Shown: one piece after another, positions 8,592-17,038 of the stretch | How the letters are laid out: every line of letters starts with the position of its first letter | Position numbering within the stretch: position 1 is the stretch's first letter | Origin: Actinocatenispora rupis | GTDB taxonomy: Bacteria > Actinomycetota > Actinomycetes > Mycobacteriales > Micromonosporaceae | DNA: 64,000 nucleotides | NCBI RefSeq assembly: GCF_016861975.1 | Contig: NZ_BOMB01000044.1 | Coordinates: 34,688-98,687, forward strand | Direction: 5' to 3' | Notes under the pieces: generated by a model | Seen by the model: only the letters and a program-made list of their open reading frames with translations | What the model was told of the DNA's origin: nothing | Databases searched by the model: none | Position numbers and translations under genes: made by a program

Positions 8592-10189
8592 TACTTGCGC
8601 CCCACCGCGGCGATGTCGACCTGCCAGCCGGCCGGCGCGTACTCCGCACCGGTCAGCGTCGCACCGGCCACCACCACACCCGAGTTGTACGCCAGCGGAA
8701 TGTACGGCGAGTACTGGTTGAGCAGCCGCTGCCAGTCCTGCAACGCCGCCTGCTGCGCGGCCGGGTCGAGCGTGTCCTGCACCTTCTTGCCGGCGGCGAC
8801 GACGCGCTTGTCGGCGCGGGCGACGGTCCAGCCGGTGGTGGCGGCGGTGCCCTGGCCGGGCGCGAGGTTGTTGACCAGCGACGCGGCGACCGGGTAGTTG
8901 AGGCTCTGCGGGCTGAACCGCATCGCCACCTTGCCGCCGCGCTGCTTGTCCAGGAACGAGGTCAGCGGCTGCGGGTCCAGCGTCAGCCTGATGCCGGCCT
9001 TCTTCGCGTCACCCTGCACCTTGGTCGCGATCGTGCCGAGATCCACCCCGCGGTACGTGATCGACGGGTACATCAGCGACACGGTCGGGTTCTTCAGCCC
9101 GGCGTCGGCCAGCAGCTTCTTCGCCGCCGCGATGTCCTGGTGCTGCGCCTCGCTCTTCGGCAGCGCCCCCGGGTACGCCGGCGGCACCACGCCCGCCGCC
9201 GGGGTCGCGCCGCCGCCGAACAGCGCCGCCACGCCCGGGTAGTCGATCGAGGCGCGTACCGCCTTGACGAACGCCGGGTTGGCGGCCACCTTCGACACGG
9301 CCGGATCGGCGTTGAGGGTGAGGAAGTAGAACGTGTCGTCCGCGCTGGACTGCTTCAGGCTCGACGGCAGGCCCTCCAGCATCTTGCCGGACAGGTCCAG
9401 GGCCAGCTCGGCGCCGGTCGTCTTGGCCATCGTCAGCTTCTGGTTCTGCACGTCCATGTTGCGCAGCACCACGCGGGAGAACGTCGGCTTGGCCCCCCAG
9501 TACTTGGGGTTGGCCGTGAGTACGACCTGCGAGGAGGCGTCGAAGCTCTTCAGCACGTACGGGCCGGAGCCCGCGGACGCGCCGTCCAGGTACTTCTGCG
9601 CGGTGTCGGACTTTGCCGCGTCCGCCCCGTCGGTGCCGCCCTTCTGCTTGACCACCTTCGAGTTCACGATCCCGGTGTACGGCTGGGTGAGGATGATCGG
9701 CACGTTCGGGTCGGCGGTGGCGCTTCGTACCACGACGGTGTGCGCGTCGGTCTTCGACGCGGTCAGCCCGCCCACGGTGACGGCCGGGCTCGCCTTGAGG
9801 TTGCGCAGCCGGTTGAGGCTGAACACCACGTCGTCGGCGGTGACCGGCGTGCCGTCGGAGAACCGCGCGTCGTCCCGCAGCGTGAACGTGAACGTCTTCG
9901 CATCCGCCGACACCGTGTACTTGGTGGCCAGGTCCGGCTGCGGCTTGGTCATGTCCGACCCGTGGAAGGTCAGGAGCGTGTCGTACAGCGCGTGCACGGT
10001 GGTGTTGCCGGTCGCCTCGTACACGTGGCCGGGGTCGAGGCTCTTGATGACGAACGAGGTGTCGATCGTCAGGGTCTTCGCGCTGCCGCCGCCGGCGCCG
10101 CCGGCGGTGCAGGCGGTCGCGGCGGTGGCCAGGGCGAGCGCGACGAGCGTCGCCCCGACGCGGCGCGCGTGGCGCGGTGTCACCGACAT
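8591..10189 (-). CDS. Family-5 extracellular substrate-binding lipoprotein
   Basis: A 532-residue solute-binding protein of the peptide/nickel/opine family (SBP_bac_5). A lipoprotein signal peptide (positively charged RHARRVG, hydrophobic LVALALATA, then Cys followed by a Gly/Ser-rich linker) predicts surface anchoring. Family hallmarks include SLDPGHVYE-like sequence near the mature N-terminus, FTLRDDARFSDGTPVTADDVVFSL, and a C-terminal NQYSPYIPLAYNSG. The ATG at 10189 was chosen because the signal peptide starts there and AAGGAC precedes it; longer in-frame sequence upstream lacks coding character. It is the first gene of the leftward operon, probably driven by the divergent promoter at 10363-10392. 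Confidence 0.9.
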   Translation of the reverse strand: MSVTPRHARRVGATLVALALATAATACTAGGAGGGSAKTLTIDTSFVIKSLDPGHVYEATGNTTVHALYDTLLTFHGSDMTKPQPDLATKYTVSADAKTFTFTLRDDARFSDGTPVTADDVVFSLNRLRNLKASPAVTVGGLTASKTDAHTVVVRSATADPNVPIILTQPYTGIVNSKVVKQKGGTDGADAAKSDTAQKYLDGASAGSGPYVLKSFDASSQVVLTANPKYWGAKPTFSRVVLRNMDVQNQKLTMAKTTGAELALDLSGKMLEGLPSSLKQSSADDTFYFLTLNADPAVSKVAANPAFVKAVRASIDYPGVAALFGGGATPAAGVVPPAYPGALPKSEAQHQDIAAAKKLLADAGLKNPTVSLMYPSITYRGVDLGTIATKVQGDAKKAGIRLTLDPQPLTSFLDKQRGGKVAMRFSPQSLNYPVAASLVNNLAPGQGTAATTGWTVARADKRVVAAGKKVQDTLDPAAQQAALQDWQRLLNQYSPYIPLAYNSGVVVAGATLTGAEYAPAGWQVDIAAVGRK

Positions 10190-10353
10190 GGGGGGTCCTT
10201 CGGGCAGTGGGAGGGGGAGTCCGGGCGCACGGCGGCGATGCCGGGGCCGAGGGCGGCGGACTGGTGACCGGCGTGGGTGGCCGGTCGGGTCGCGGACGGC
10301 GGGGGGTGGCTCGACGCGCGACGTGTTCATTTCTAGCAGACCCGTCCTGGGCC

Positions 10354-10392
10354 TGTTTGACCATGCTAAACAGAGCTGTGTACTGTCGTCAA
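10354..10392. promoter_or_regulatory. Overlapping divergent promoters with a TGTTT-N9-AAACA operator
   Basis: A low-GC island between the two operons. On the plus strand TTGACC (10357-10362) and TACTGT (10381-10386) are 18 nt apart and face the XRE-cupin gene. On the minus strand TTGACG (complement of 10387-10392) and TAGCAT (complement of 10363-10368) are also 18 nt apart and face the binding-protein gene. Both share TGTTTGACCATGCTAAACA (10354-10372), an imperfect palindrome with 5-bp TGTTT/AAACA arms, a plausible site for the adjacent XRE-cupin protein. Promoter and operator roles are inferred. Confidence 0.5.
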
Positions 10393-10426
10393 ACAAGTTC
10401 ATCGTCATCAACCATGAGGGGTGTGG

Positions 10427-10963
10427 ATGCTCGGCGATCGGCTCCGCGAACTGCGCCAGCGGCACGGGCTGACCCTGCGCCAGTTGGCCCAACAGGCGGA
10501 CGTCTCCCCCGCCCTGCTCAGCCAGATCGAGAACGGCGCGACCGACCCGAGCCTGGCCACGCTGCGTAAGCTCGCGAAGGTCTTCGACGCGTCGATCTCG
10601 ATGCTGTTCGACGAACCCGACGCGCCCCGGGTACACGTCAGCAGGCCCGAGCGCCGTACCCGGCTGGCCGCCCCGCGCGGCGAGATCTCGTACGACCGGC
10701 TCACCCCCGGCCGCGGCGACCTGGAAGTACTCCAGGCCGACCTCGCGCCCGGCGACGCCAGCGCACCGGAACCGTGGGCCCACCCGTCCACCGAGTGCGC
10801 GATCGTCATGGCCGGCACCGTCGTGGCCGAGATCGACGGCGAGCGGCACGAACTGTCCGAGGGCGAGGCGATCACGTTCGACTCCCGCCTGCCGCACCGG
10901 TACCGCAACGACAGCGACGCGCCCGCCCGCATCGTCATCGCCGTGACGCCACCGACCCCGTGA
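10427..10963 (+). CDS. XRE-family regulator with C-terminal cupin domain
   Basis: A 178-residue transcription regulator: an N-terminal helix-turn-helix (RLRELRQRHGLTLRQLAQ, then SPALLSQIENG) over residues about 3-60 and a C-terminal cupin barrel (about 100-178) with WAHPSTECAIVMAGTV and DSRLPHRYRND. Such proteins sense small metabolites such as amino acids in the cupin pocket and often control divergent catabolic operons. ATG 10427 is chosen over GTG 10421 because GAGGGG (10416-10421) is correctly spaced only for the ATG. Its stop is 10 nt before the DapA-family start with GAAGGA between them, so it heads the rightward operon and probably autoregulates. Confidence 0.9.
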   Translation: MLGDRLRELRQRHGLTLRQLAQQADVSPALLSQIENGATDPSLATLRKLAKVFDASISMLFDEPDAPRVHVSRPERRTRLAAPRGEISYDRLTPGRGDLEVLQADLAPGDASAPEPWAHPSTECAIVMAGTVVAEIDGERHELSEGEAITFDSRLPHRYRNDSDAPARIVIAVTPPTP

Positions 10964-10973
10964 AGGACCGACA

Positions 10974-11888
10974 GTGAACCGCGACAGCGTCGACTGGTCC
11001 GGCTACCTGCCGGCGGTCACCACCCCGTTCACCGAGGACGGCGAGCTGGATCTCGCCGCCTGGCGCGAGCAGCTCGACTGGCTGCTCGCCGAACGCATGG
11101 ACGGCATCATCGTCGCCGGCACCACCGGCGAGTGGTTCAGCCTCAGCGAACCCGAACGCGCCGAGCTGTTTCGTACCGCCGCCGATCAGGCCGCCGGGCG
11201 GGTTCCGGTGCTGGGCGGGGCCACCGCGTACACGCCCGGTGAGGCGATCCGGCACGCCACCGCGGCCAGGGCGGCCGGGCTGTCCGGCGTGCTGCTCACG
11301 CCCCCGCCGTACCTGGTGCCGAGTCGCCGCGAGATCGTCGCGTTCTACCGGACCGTGAGCGCCGCGGTCGACATCCCGATCTGCGTGTACAACTGGCCGC
11401 GCGGCACCGGCGTCGACCTGGACGTGGCGCTGCTGACCGAACTGGCCGGGATCGACACGGTCGTCGCGGTGAAGAACTCCACACCCGACTTCGGCTCCTT
11501 CGTACGCGGCCTCATCGCGCTGGGCGAGCGCGTGCGGTACTTCGGCATCCCCACCAACGACACCGGCATCGCGCTGCTGACCAAGCTGGGCGGCGACGGG
11601 CTGATGGGTGCCGGCGGCGTGCTCGGCGCCGACCATCCCGGCTTCTTCCGCGCCGTGGCCGCCGGCGACCTGGACACCGCGCGCCAGCTCGGCGCCCGCG
11701 ACCGGGTACTCATGGACGCCTGGTTCGGCGCCGACTACGGCGCCCGCTTCGGCAACGCCCCCGCGATCCTCAAGTACGCGCTGCGCCGGCGCGGCGTGCC
11801 CGGCGGACACGTACGCCCGCCGCTGCTGCCGTTGACCGCCGACGAGCAGAAGCGCGTCGCCGACACCCTCGACTCGCTGGGCCTGTAG
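10974..11888 (+). CDS. DapA-family lyase/deaminase (DHDPS superfamily)
   Basis: A 304-residue class-I-aldolase-type TIM barrel. The Schiff-base lysine is K167 (VVAVKNST), the proton-relay tyrosine Y139 (CVYNWP), and the carboxylate-binding loop GTTGEW is at residues 49-54. It is not in a lysine biosynthesis context; beside an amino-acid dehydrogenase the better analogy is LhpC-type 1-pyrroline-4-hydroxy-2-carboxylate deaminase or another 2-keto-acid lyase. That assignment is inference; N-acetylneuraminate-lyase-like or keto-deoxy-acid aldolase activity is possible. GTG start with GAAGGA upstream; the next gene starts 4 nt after its stop. Confidence 0.85.
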   Translation: MNRDSVDWSGYLPAVTTPFTEDGELDLAAWREQLDWLLAERMDGIIVAGTTGEWFSLSEPERAELFRTAADQAAGRVPVLGGATAYTPGEAIRHATAARAAGLSGVLLTPPPYLVPSRREIVAFYRTVSAAVDIPICVYNWPRGTGVDLDVALLTELAGIDTVVAVKNSTPDFGSFVRGLIALGERVRYFGIPTNDTGIALLTKLGGDGLMGAGGVLGADHPGFFRAVAAGDLDTARQLGARDRVLMDAWFGADYGARFGNAPAILKYALRRRGVPGGHVRPPLLPLTADEQKRVADTLDSLGL

Positions 11889-11892
11889 GACG

Positions 11893-13080
11893 ATGTACGA
11901 CGTCGCGGTGATCGGCGGCGGCCTGCTCGGCTGCGCCGTCGCCTACCACCTGGCCCGTGCCGGCACCCGGGTCGTACTGCTGGAGAAGGACGAGCTGAAC
12001 CGGCACGCCTCCGGGCAGAACGCCGGGAGCCTGCACTTCCAGCTGGAGTACCGGATGGTGGCCGACGGGGACGCGGCCGCCGAACGTGCCGCCCGGGCGC
12101 TGCCGCTGCACCTCGACGCGCAGCGGGCGTGGGCCGGTCTGGCCGCCGAACTCGACGCGCCGGTCGAGGTCGTCCAGCACGGCGGGCTGATGCTCGCCGA
12201 GACCGCCGACGAGCTGGACCGGTTGCGGCGCAAGGCATCCCTGGAACGCCGCCACGGGCTGGACGTCACCGTACTGACCGGCGCCGAGCTGACCTCGCTC
12301 GCCCCGTACCTGGCGGCCGGGGTGCGCGGCGCCGCGTACGCGCCGGGCGAGGGCAAGGCGAACCCGCGCCTGGTGACCCTGGCGTACGCGCGGGCCGCGT
12401 CCCGGCTCGGCGCCGACCTGCGTACCGGAACCCGGGTGACAGCCCTGACCCGGGAGGCCGGCGGCTGGCGGCTGACCACGACGCCGACGGCCGCCGGACG
12501 TGGCGCGCGGACCGACGGAGTGCGCGCCGCCGCAGTGGTCCTGGCAGCCGGGGTGTGGACCGCGGAGCTCGCCGCGATGGCCGACGTCCGGCTCCCGGTG
12601 GTACCGGTCGCGCTGTCCATGACGGCGACCGCGCCCACCACGCCGTTCCTGCCGCACCTGGTGCAGCACGTCGGAAGACGGCTGTCGATGAAGCAGACCA
12701 GCGACGGCAACGTCTTGATCGGCGGCGGGTCGCCGGCCAAGTTCCGCGCCGTCGACGGCCGGATCGACCTGGAGACCGCACCCGAGCTGCGGTACGAGTC
12801 GCTGGTCGGCAACGCCGACGCCGCGCGCGTGGTCCCCGCCGTACTCCGGCTGCCGGTGCTGCGCTGCTGGTCCGGCGCGACCACGCTGACCCCCGACCAG
12901 CTGCCGGTACTCGGCCCGCTGCCGCGCCGGCCCGGCCTGTACGCCGCGACCGGCGGCTCGGCGTTCACGCTCGGCCCCACGTACGCCCGGCTGCTGGCCG
13001 AGACCCTGCTCACCGGCGAGCCGTCGCTGCCGATCGACGCGTACTCGCCCGCCCGGTTCGGATTCCTCAATGCCGTCTGA
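11893..13080 (+). CDS. FAD-dependent amino-acid dehydrogenase subunit (DAO family)
   Basis: A 395-residue member of the D-amino-acid oxidase / sarcosine oxidase beta family. The N-terminal Rossmann motif VIGGGLLGCAVAYHLARAG binds FAD, with the ribose-binding acidic residue in VVLLEKDEL. The C-terminal ATGGSAFTLGPTYARLLAE is typical of the second FAD contact. With the two following genes it reproduces the beta, gamma and alpha subunits of HcnABC, opine oxidase or D-hydroxyproline dehydrogenase complexes, which pass electrons to the respiratory chain rather than oxygen. Overlaps the ferredoxin-like gene by 11 nt. The substrate is inferred to be an N-substituted or cyclic D-amino acid. Confidence 0.85.
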   Translation: MYDVAVIGGGLLGCAVAYHLARAGTRVVLLEKDELNRHASGQNAGSLHFQLEYRMVADGDAAAERAARALPLHLDAQRAWAGLAAELDAPVEVVQHGGLMLAETADELDRLRRKASLERRHGLDVTVLTGAELTSLAPYLAAGVRGAAYAPGEGKANPRLVTLAYARAASRLGADLRTGTRVTALTREAGGWRLTTTPTAAGRGARTDGVRAAAVVLAAGVWTAELAAMADVRLPVVPVALSMTATAPTTPFLPHLVQHVGRRLSMKQTSDGNVLIGGGSPAKFRAVDGRIDLETAPELRYESLVGNADAARVVPAVLRLPVLRCWSGATTLTPDQLPVLGPLPRRPGLYAATGGSAFTLGPTYARLLAETLLTGEPSLPIDAYSPARFGFLNAV

Positions 13081-13369
13081 GCGCACACCGCCCACCGCGT
13101 CCCGGCTGACCGACATCGGCCGACCCGCGCCGGTCACCATCGACGTCGACGGCACGCCGGTCACCGCGTACCCGGGTGAGCCGCTGGTCGCCGCGCTGCT
13201 CGCCGCCGGGCACCGGGCGCTGCGCCGGACCGCGTCCGGTGCGCCGCGCGGGGCGTACTGCAACATGGGCGTCTGCTTCGACTGCGTGGTGACCGTCGAC
13301 GGCGTACCGGCGAGCCGTTCCTGCCTGACCGAGGTCCGCGCCGGGATGCGGGTGCGTACCGATGCATGA
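13070..13369 (+). CDS. (2Fe-2S)-binding dehydrogenase subunit
   Basis: A 99-residue plant-ferredoxin-like domain with four cysteines C64, C69, C72 and C85 (spacing 4, 2 and 12), the pattern of HcnA-type and sarcosine-oxidase-alpha N-terminal [2Fe-2S] domains. It sits between the two FAD subunits and overlaps both (11 nt and 8 nt), so it is the small iron-sulfur subunit of a heterotrimeric dehydrogenase. Electron transfer between the flavin subunits or to an external acceptor is the expected role. Confidence 0.9.
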   Translation: MPSERTPPTASRLTDIGRPAPVTIDVDGTPVTAYPGEPLVAALLAAGHRALRRTASGAPRGAYCNMGVCFDCVVTVDGVPASRSCLTEVRAGMRVRTDA

Positions 13370-14786
13370 CGTGGCGGTCGTCGGTGCCGGTCCCGCCGGG
13401 CTGGCCGCGGTCGACGTACTCGCCAGCCACGGCGCGCGGGTCCTGGTCGTCGACGAGCAGCCGCGCGCCGGCGGCCAGATCCACCGGCAGCCGCCGGCCA
13501 CGTTCGCCGCCGCGACGGTACCGGCGGGGCGGGCGCTGCTCGCGGTGGCCGAGCGTGCCGACGTCGACTGGTGGTGGCGTACCGCGGGGTGGGGCGTCTT
13601 CGGCGGGCACGCCGGGCTGGACGACTTCGCCGGCTCCACACCCGCCGACCGCGCCGACGGGGACGGGCCGATGCGGCTCGCGGTGCACGGGCCGGACGGC
13701 GCCCGCACCGTACGCCCGCGCGCGGTCCTGCTCACGGCCGGGGCGTACGACCTGCCGGTGCCGTTCCCCGGCTGGACGCTGCCGGGCGTACTGACTGCCG
13801 GCGGGGTGCAGGTGTTCGTCAAGTCGGCGCACCTGCTGCCGGGACGCCGGTTCGTCCTGGCCGGGGCGCACCCGCTCCTGCTGGTCGTCGCCGCGCAGCT
13901 GGTCGCGGCCGGCGCCGAGGTCGCCGAGGTGCTGCTCGTCCGCCGGCCGCGGGCCGGCGCGCTGCTGCGGATGCTGCCGGCCGCCGCGGGCAACACCGGC
14001 AAGCTCCGCGAGGGTGGGCACGCGCTGGCGGTACTGCGCCGGGCCGGCGTACCGGTGCGGTTCGGTACCCGCGTGGTGCGGGCCGACGCCGGGCCGGACG
14101 GTGAGCTGGCCGCAGTCGTCCTCGCCGCGCCGGACGGGACGCACCGTACGGTGCCGGCCGACGTGCTCGCGCTCGGGTACGGCTTCGTCCCGTCGACGGA
14201 CCTGGCCCGGCAGGCCGGCTGCGCGGTCCGGTACGACCCGGCGGCCGGCGGCTGGGTCGTCACGCACGACCGGTGGCAGCGCAGCAGCGTACCGCGGGTG
14301 TCGGTGGCGGGCGAGATCACCGGGGTGGCCGGCGCCGAGCAGGCGGTCGCCGAGGGGCGGCTCGCCGCGCTGGGGCTGCTCGCCGACCTGGGCCTGGTGC
14401 CCGCGCCGCGGATCGGCCGGCTGGCCCGGCCGGTACGCCGGGATCTGCGCCGGCGCCGCCGCTTCGCCACCGCGCTGGCCGCGGCGTTCCCCCCGCCGGC
14501 ACCGGCACCGGCCGACGACGAGACGGTGCTGTGCCGGTGCGAGGAGGTCACCGCGGGCACCGTACGCGCCGCACTGCGCGCGAACCCGCACCTGCGTACC
14601 GCGAACGGGGTGAAGCTGCTGACCCGTACCGGGATGGGGTTGTGCCAGGGCCGGTCCTGCCAGCCGGCGGTGTGCGCGCTGATCGCCGCGGAGACCGGCC
14701 GCAGCGTGGCCGAGGTCGGCCCGTACACGGCGCGCCCGCCGATCCGCCCGATCCCGCTCGGCACGCTCGCGGGTGGCGACCCATGA
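13362..14786 (+). CDS. FAD/NAD-type dehydrogenase subunit with C-terminal BFD-like [2Fe-2S] domain
   Basis: A 474-residue pyridine-nucleotide-disulfide-reductase-like subunit. An N-terminal GAGPAGLAAVDVL dinucleotide fold is followed by a second Rossmann region (LLTAGAYDLPVPFPGWTLPGVLTAGG is split by the typical FPGWTLPGV turn), then a C-terminal bacterioferredoxin-type Fe-S domain with C391, C393, C428 and C433 (CRCEEV and CQGRSC). This matches the large subunit of HcnB / opine oxidase A / D-hydroxyproline dehydrogenase. It is the last gene of the rightward operon. No epimerase or semialdehyde dehydrogenase follows, so a complete hydroxyproline pathway is not encoded locally. Confidence 0.9.
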   Translation: MHDVAVVGAGPAGLAAVDVLASHGARVLVVDEQPRAGGQIHRQPPATFAAATVPAGRALLAVAERADVDWWWRTAGWGVFGGHAGLDDFAGSTPADRADGDGPMRLAVHGPDGARTVRPRAVLLTAGAYDLPVPFPGWTLPGVLTAGGVQVFVKSAHLLPGRRFVLAGAHPLLLVVAAQLVAAGAEVAEVLLVRRPRAGALLRMLPAAAGNTGKLREGGHALAVLRRAGVPVRFGTRVVRADAGPDGELAAVVLAAPDGTHRTVPADVLALGYGFVPSTDLARQAGCAVRYDPAAGGWVVTHDRWQRSSVPRVSVAGEITGVAGAEQAVAEGRLAALGLLADLGLVPAPRIGRLARPVRRDLRRRRRFATALAAAFPPPAPAPADDETVLCRCEEVTAGTVRAALRANPHLRTANGVKLLTRTGMGLCQGRSCQPAVCALIAAETGRSVAEVGPYTARPPIRPIPLGTLAGGDP

Positions 14787-14835
14787 CGGAAACGGCCACC
14801 GCCGAGCCGCCCGGTGGGGTCTCTAAGCTGGGCTC

Positions 14836-15270
14836 ATGACATCGGTCAGGAAGATCCAGGTCACCTTCGACTGCGCGGACCCGGTGCGGGTCGCCCGCTT
14901 CTGGTGCGAGGTGCTGGGCTACGTCGTACCCGAGCCGCCGGAGGGGTTCGCCTCCTGGGACGAGTTCGACCGGTCGTTGCCGCCGGAGGAGCAGGGGGCG
15001 GCGTTCGCCTGCGTCGACCCGACGGGTGTGGGCCCGCGCCTGTTCTTCCAGCGCGTACCCGAGGGCAAGGTCGTCAAGAACCGGGTGCACCTCGACGTAC
15101 GGGCCGGCGCCGGGCTGGTGGGTGACGAGCGGCTGGCCACGCTGGAGGCCGAACGCGACCGGCTGATGGCACTCGGCGCGACGCAGGTGCTGCTCCAGCG
15201 TGCCGACGGCATCAACGAGTCGTGCATCTGGATGCAGGACATCGAGGGCAACGACTTCTGCCTCGACTGA
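14836..15270 (+). CDS. VOC (glyoxalase-like) family protein
   Basis: A 144-residue single VOC protein with an N-terminal strand (RKIQVTFDCADPVRVARFWCEVLGY is the typical DPxRxAxFW pattern), RLFFQRVPEGKVVKNRVHLDV (QxVPExKxxKNRxHLD) and a C-terminal WMQDIEGNDFCLD. Actinomycetes carry many such paralogues, mostly uncharacterised; another is at 21066-21389. TAAGCT at 14824-14829 lies 6 nt before the ATG and no ribosome-binding site is present, so the mRNA may be leaderless. Confidence 0.85.
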   Translation: MTSVRKIQVTFDCADPVRVARFWCEVLGYVVPEPPEGFASWDEFDRSLPPEEQGAAFACVDPTGVGPRLFFQRVPEGKVVKNRVHLDVRAGAGLVGDERLATLEAERDRLMALGATQVLLQRADGINESCIWMQDIEGNDFCLD

Positions 15271-15599
15271 GCGCGTCACGAGTCGCGGTCCGGTGCGATT
15301 CTCCCGGTACCGGACTGCCACGGCTGCCGCGGCGAACGACGGGGATGCCGCCGCTGGTCGCCGGGATCGGCGTCGCCGCAACGGGTCTCAGCCTCGGGAC
15401 CGCCGGCGCGAACCCGGCGTCTCCGGCATCGCCGTCCCGAACCTGACCCGCCCCGTCCGCTCCCCCGTCGCCGCGACCGGTGTACCGGGTCGCCCACCGA
15501 ATCCGATTAGTCCACTGTGGACAGTGGTGCGGTTGCGCACACGGTGGGATGCTTGGCCCTGCTCGTACTCCTTCGTCCCGTACGGTGAGGGGAGTTCGG
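15271..15599. other. Intergenic region with a palindrome and a possible small ORF
   Basis: 329 nt between the VOC gene and the secreted protein. It contains a 33-codon ORF (15345-15446, plus strand) whose product starts MPPLVAGIGVAATGLSLG and so looks like an uncleaved signal or membrane peptide; a GGGG upstream is its only initiation signal. GTCCACTGTGGAC occurs at 15510-15522, and GAGGGGAG at 15587-15594 serves the next gene. No clear -35/-10 pair was found. Confidence 0.35.
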
Positions 15600-17033
15600 A
15601 TGAGGCTCGGACGTGCCGGTGTGCTGGTCGCGGCGATCGCGGCGGTGCTGCTGGGGGCATCGTCCCCGGCGACCGCGGTGCCCTGGGACGGCGTCGCGCC
15701 GTACGTGGACAGCGGGAGGAGTACGACCGGCCTGCAGCAGCTGGTCTGGACGCCGACCGACACCAGCGGCATCGACCCCGCGTACGCGGCGGGTCGGCTC
15801 GCCGCGGAGCCCACCCCCGGCCTCGGCCAGGTGTACGCGCACACCAACCACGCGGTGCACTACAAGTCCGACGCGGCCTGCGCCGACGCGCGGGCGGCGA
15901 TCTCCGCGGCGGACGCGGCGTACACGCTGGCGGCCTGGTGCTTCGACGGCAACGACGAGACGTCGAACCGGTGGCTGCCGCAGTCGGTGACCAGCTCGCA
16001 GGACGCCGAGCAGGCCCCCGGGTACTCGGCCGGCGGGGACGAGGTCGTCGGCGTGTGGCGGCAGGAGGCGTCGAGTGACGACATCGCCCGGTGCCCGGGG
16101 CTGCCCGCCGACACCGCGCGCTCGGCGGGACTGCGCGCCACGTTCCTGCAGCGGCCGTACACCGACGGCACGCACGGCGGCTACCGGCACGTACTGCTCG
16201 TGGTACCCGGCGCGTCCAACGGCGACGGGCTCACGTTCGGGCCGGTGTGCGACGTGCACGGCGGCGGCGTGAGCTGGTACGGGCCGTACCTGTTCGTGGC
16301 GAAGCACGGGTCGGGGGTGCTGGTGTTCGACACCCGCCGCACGTACCTGGTGCCCGACGACGGCGCCTGCGGCCCCGACCACGCCGCGCCCACCCCGAAC
16401 GACGTCGGCCAGGTCACCGACCCGTCCGGCGGCAGCCAACTGTGCGCCGCCGGCTACCGGTACGTGATGTTCGAGGTCGGCAGCTTCCACACCACGCCGT
16501 CCGGCTGCTCCACCACGCCGAGCGCCCTCACCGCCGACCTGTGCTTCTCGTCGATCTCGCTGCAACGGTCGGACGACTCGCTCGTCACGACCGAGTACCG
16601 GGGGACGGCGGACATGACGGCCTCCGGCGCGCCGGTCCGGATCGTCAACTGGCCGACCGCCACGCTCGTCGACCGCATCACGACCGGCTCCACCGCACCG
16701 GTCTCCGCGAGCCGCCTCGCCGCGACCAACCTGGAAGGCATCCAGGGCGTCGTCGCCCGACCCGACCCCGCCGGCTCCGGACACCCCGAGTACTTTCTCG
16801 CCCGCACCGTTCCGGGCGGCCACGGCAGCCAACTGTGGTTCGAACGCGACGGCGACGGCGTCTGCGCGAGTCGCGGCACGTTCGTCGACGACACCGAATC
16901 CATGGCGTACTGGCTGGACTCGGGCGGCAGCGCGCACCTGTGGACGTTCACCGAGTACGCCAACCGCCGGATGCTCGTCCGCGTCTACACCAGCGAGTAC
17001 AACGATCCTCCGTCCGGCTGCCCCACCCAGTAG
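15600..17033 (+). CDS. Secreted Cys-rich protein of unknown function
   Basis: A 477-residue protein with a clear Sec signal peptide (MRLGRAGVLVAAIAAVLLG, cleavage expected after ATA near residue 24). The mature part starts VPWDG, contains roughly a dozen Cys in pairs, and many Tyr, Trp, Ser and Thr, as in extracellular disulfide-bonded proteins. No catalytic motif was recognised. ATG 15600 is preferred over earlier in-frame codons because AGGGGAG lies 5 nt upstream and the signal peptide starts there. It is monocistronic; the convergent gene on the other strand ends 5 nt away. Confidence 0.75.
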   Translation: MRLGRAGVLVAAIAAVLLGASSPATAVPWDGVAPYVDSGRSTTGLQQLVWTPTDTSGIDPAYAAGRLAAEPTPGLGQVYAHTNHAVHYKSDAACADARAAISAADAAYTLAAWCFDGNDETSNRWLPQSVTSSQDAEQAPGYSAGGDEVVGVWRQEASSDDIARCPGLPADTARSAGLRATFLQRPYTDGTHGGYRHVLLVVPGASNGDGLTFGPVCDVHGGGVSWYGPYLFVAKHGSGVLVFDTRRTYLVPDDGACGPDHAAPTPNDVGQVTDPSGGSQLCAAGYRYVMFEVGSFHTTPSGCSTTPSALTADLCFSSISLQRSDDSLVTTEYRGTADMTASGAPVRIVNWPTATLVDRITTGSTAPVSASRLAATNLEGIQGVVARPDPAGSGHPEYFLARTVPGGHGSQLWFERDGDGVCASRGTFVDDTESMAYWLDSGGSAHLWTFTEYANRRMLVRVYTSEYNDPPSGCPTQ

Positions 17034-17038
17034 CAGCG

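Noticed and set aside
10974..11888. dapA for lysine biosynthesis
   Set aside because: The family is right but the context is a catabolic dehydrogenase operon; a lysine-pathway assignment is not supported.
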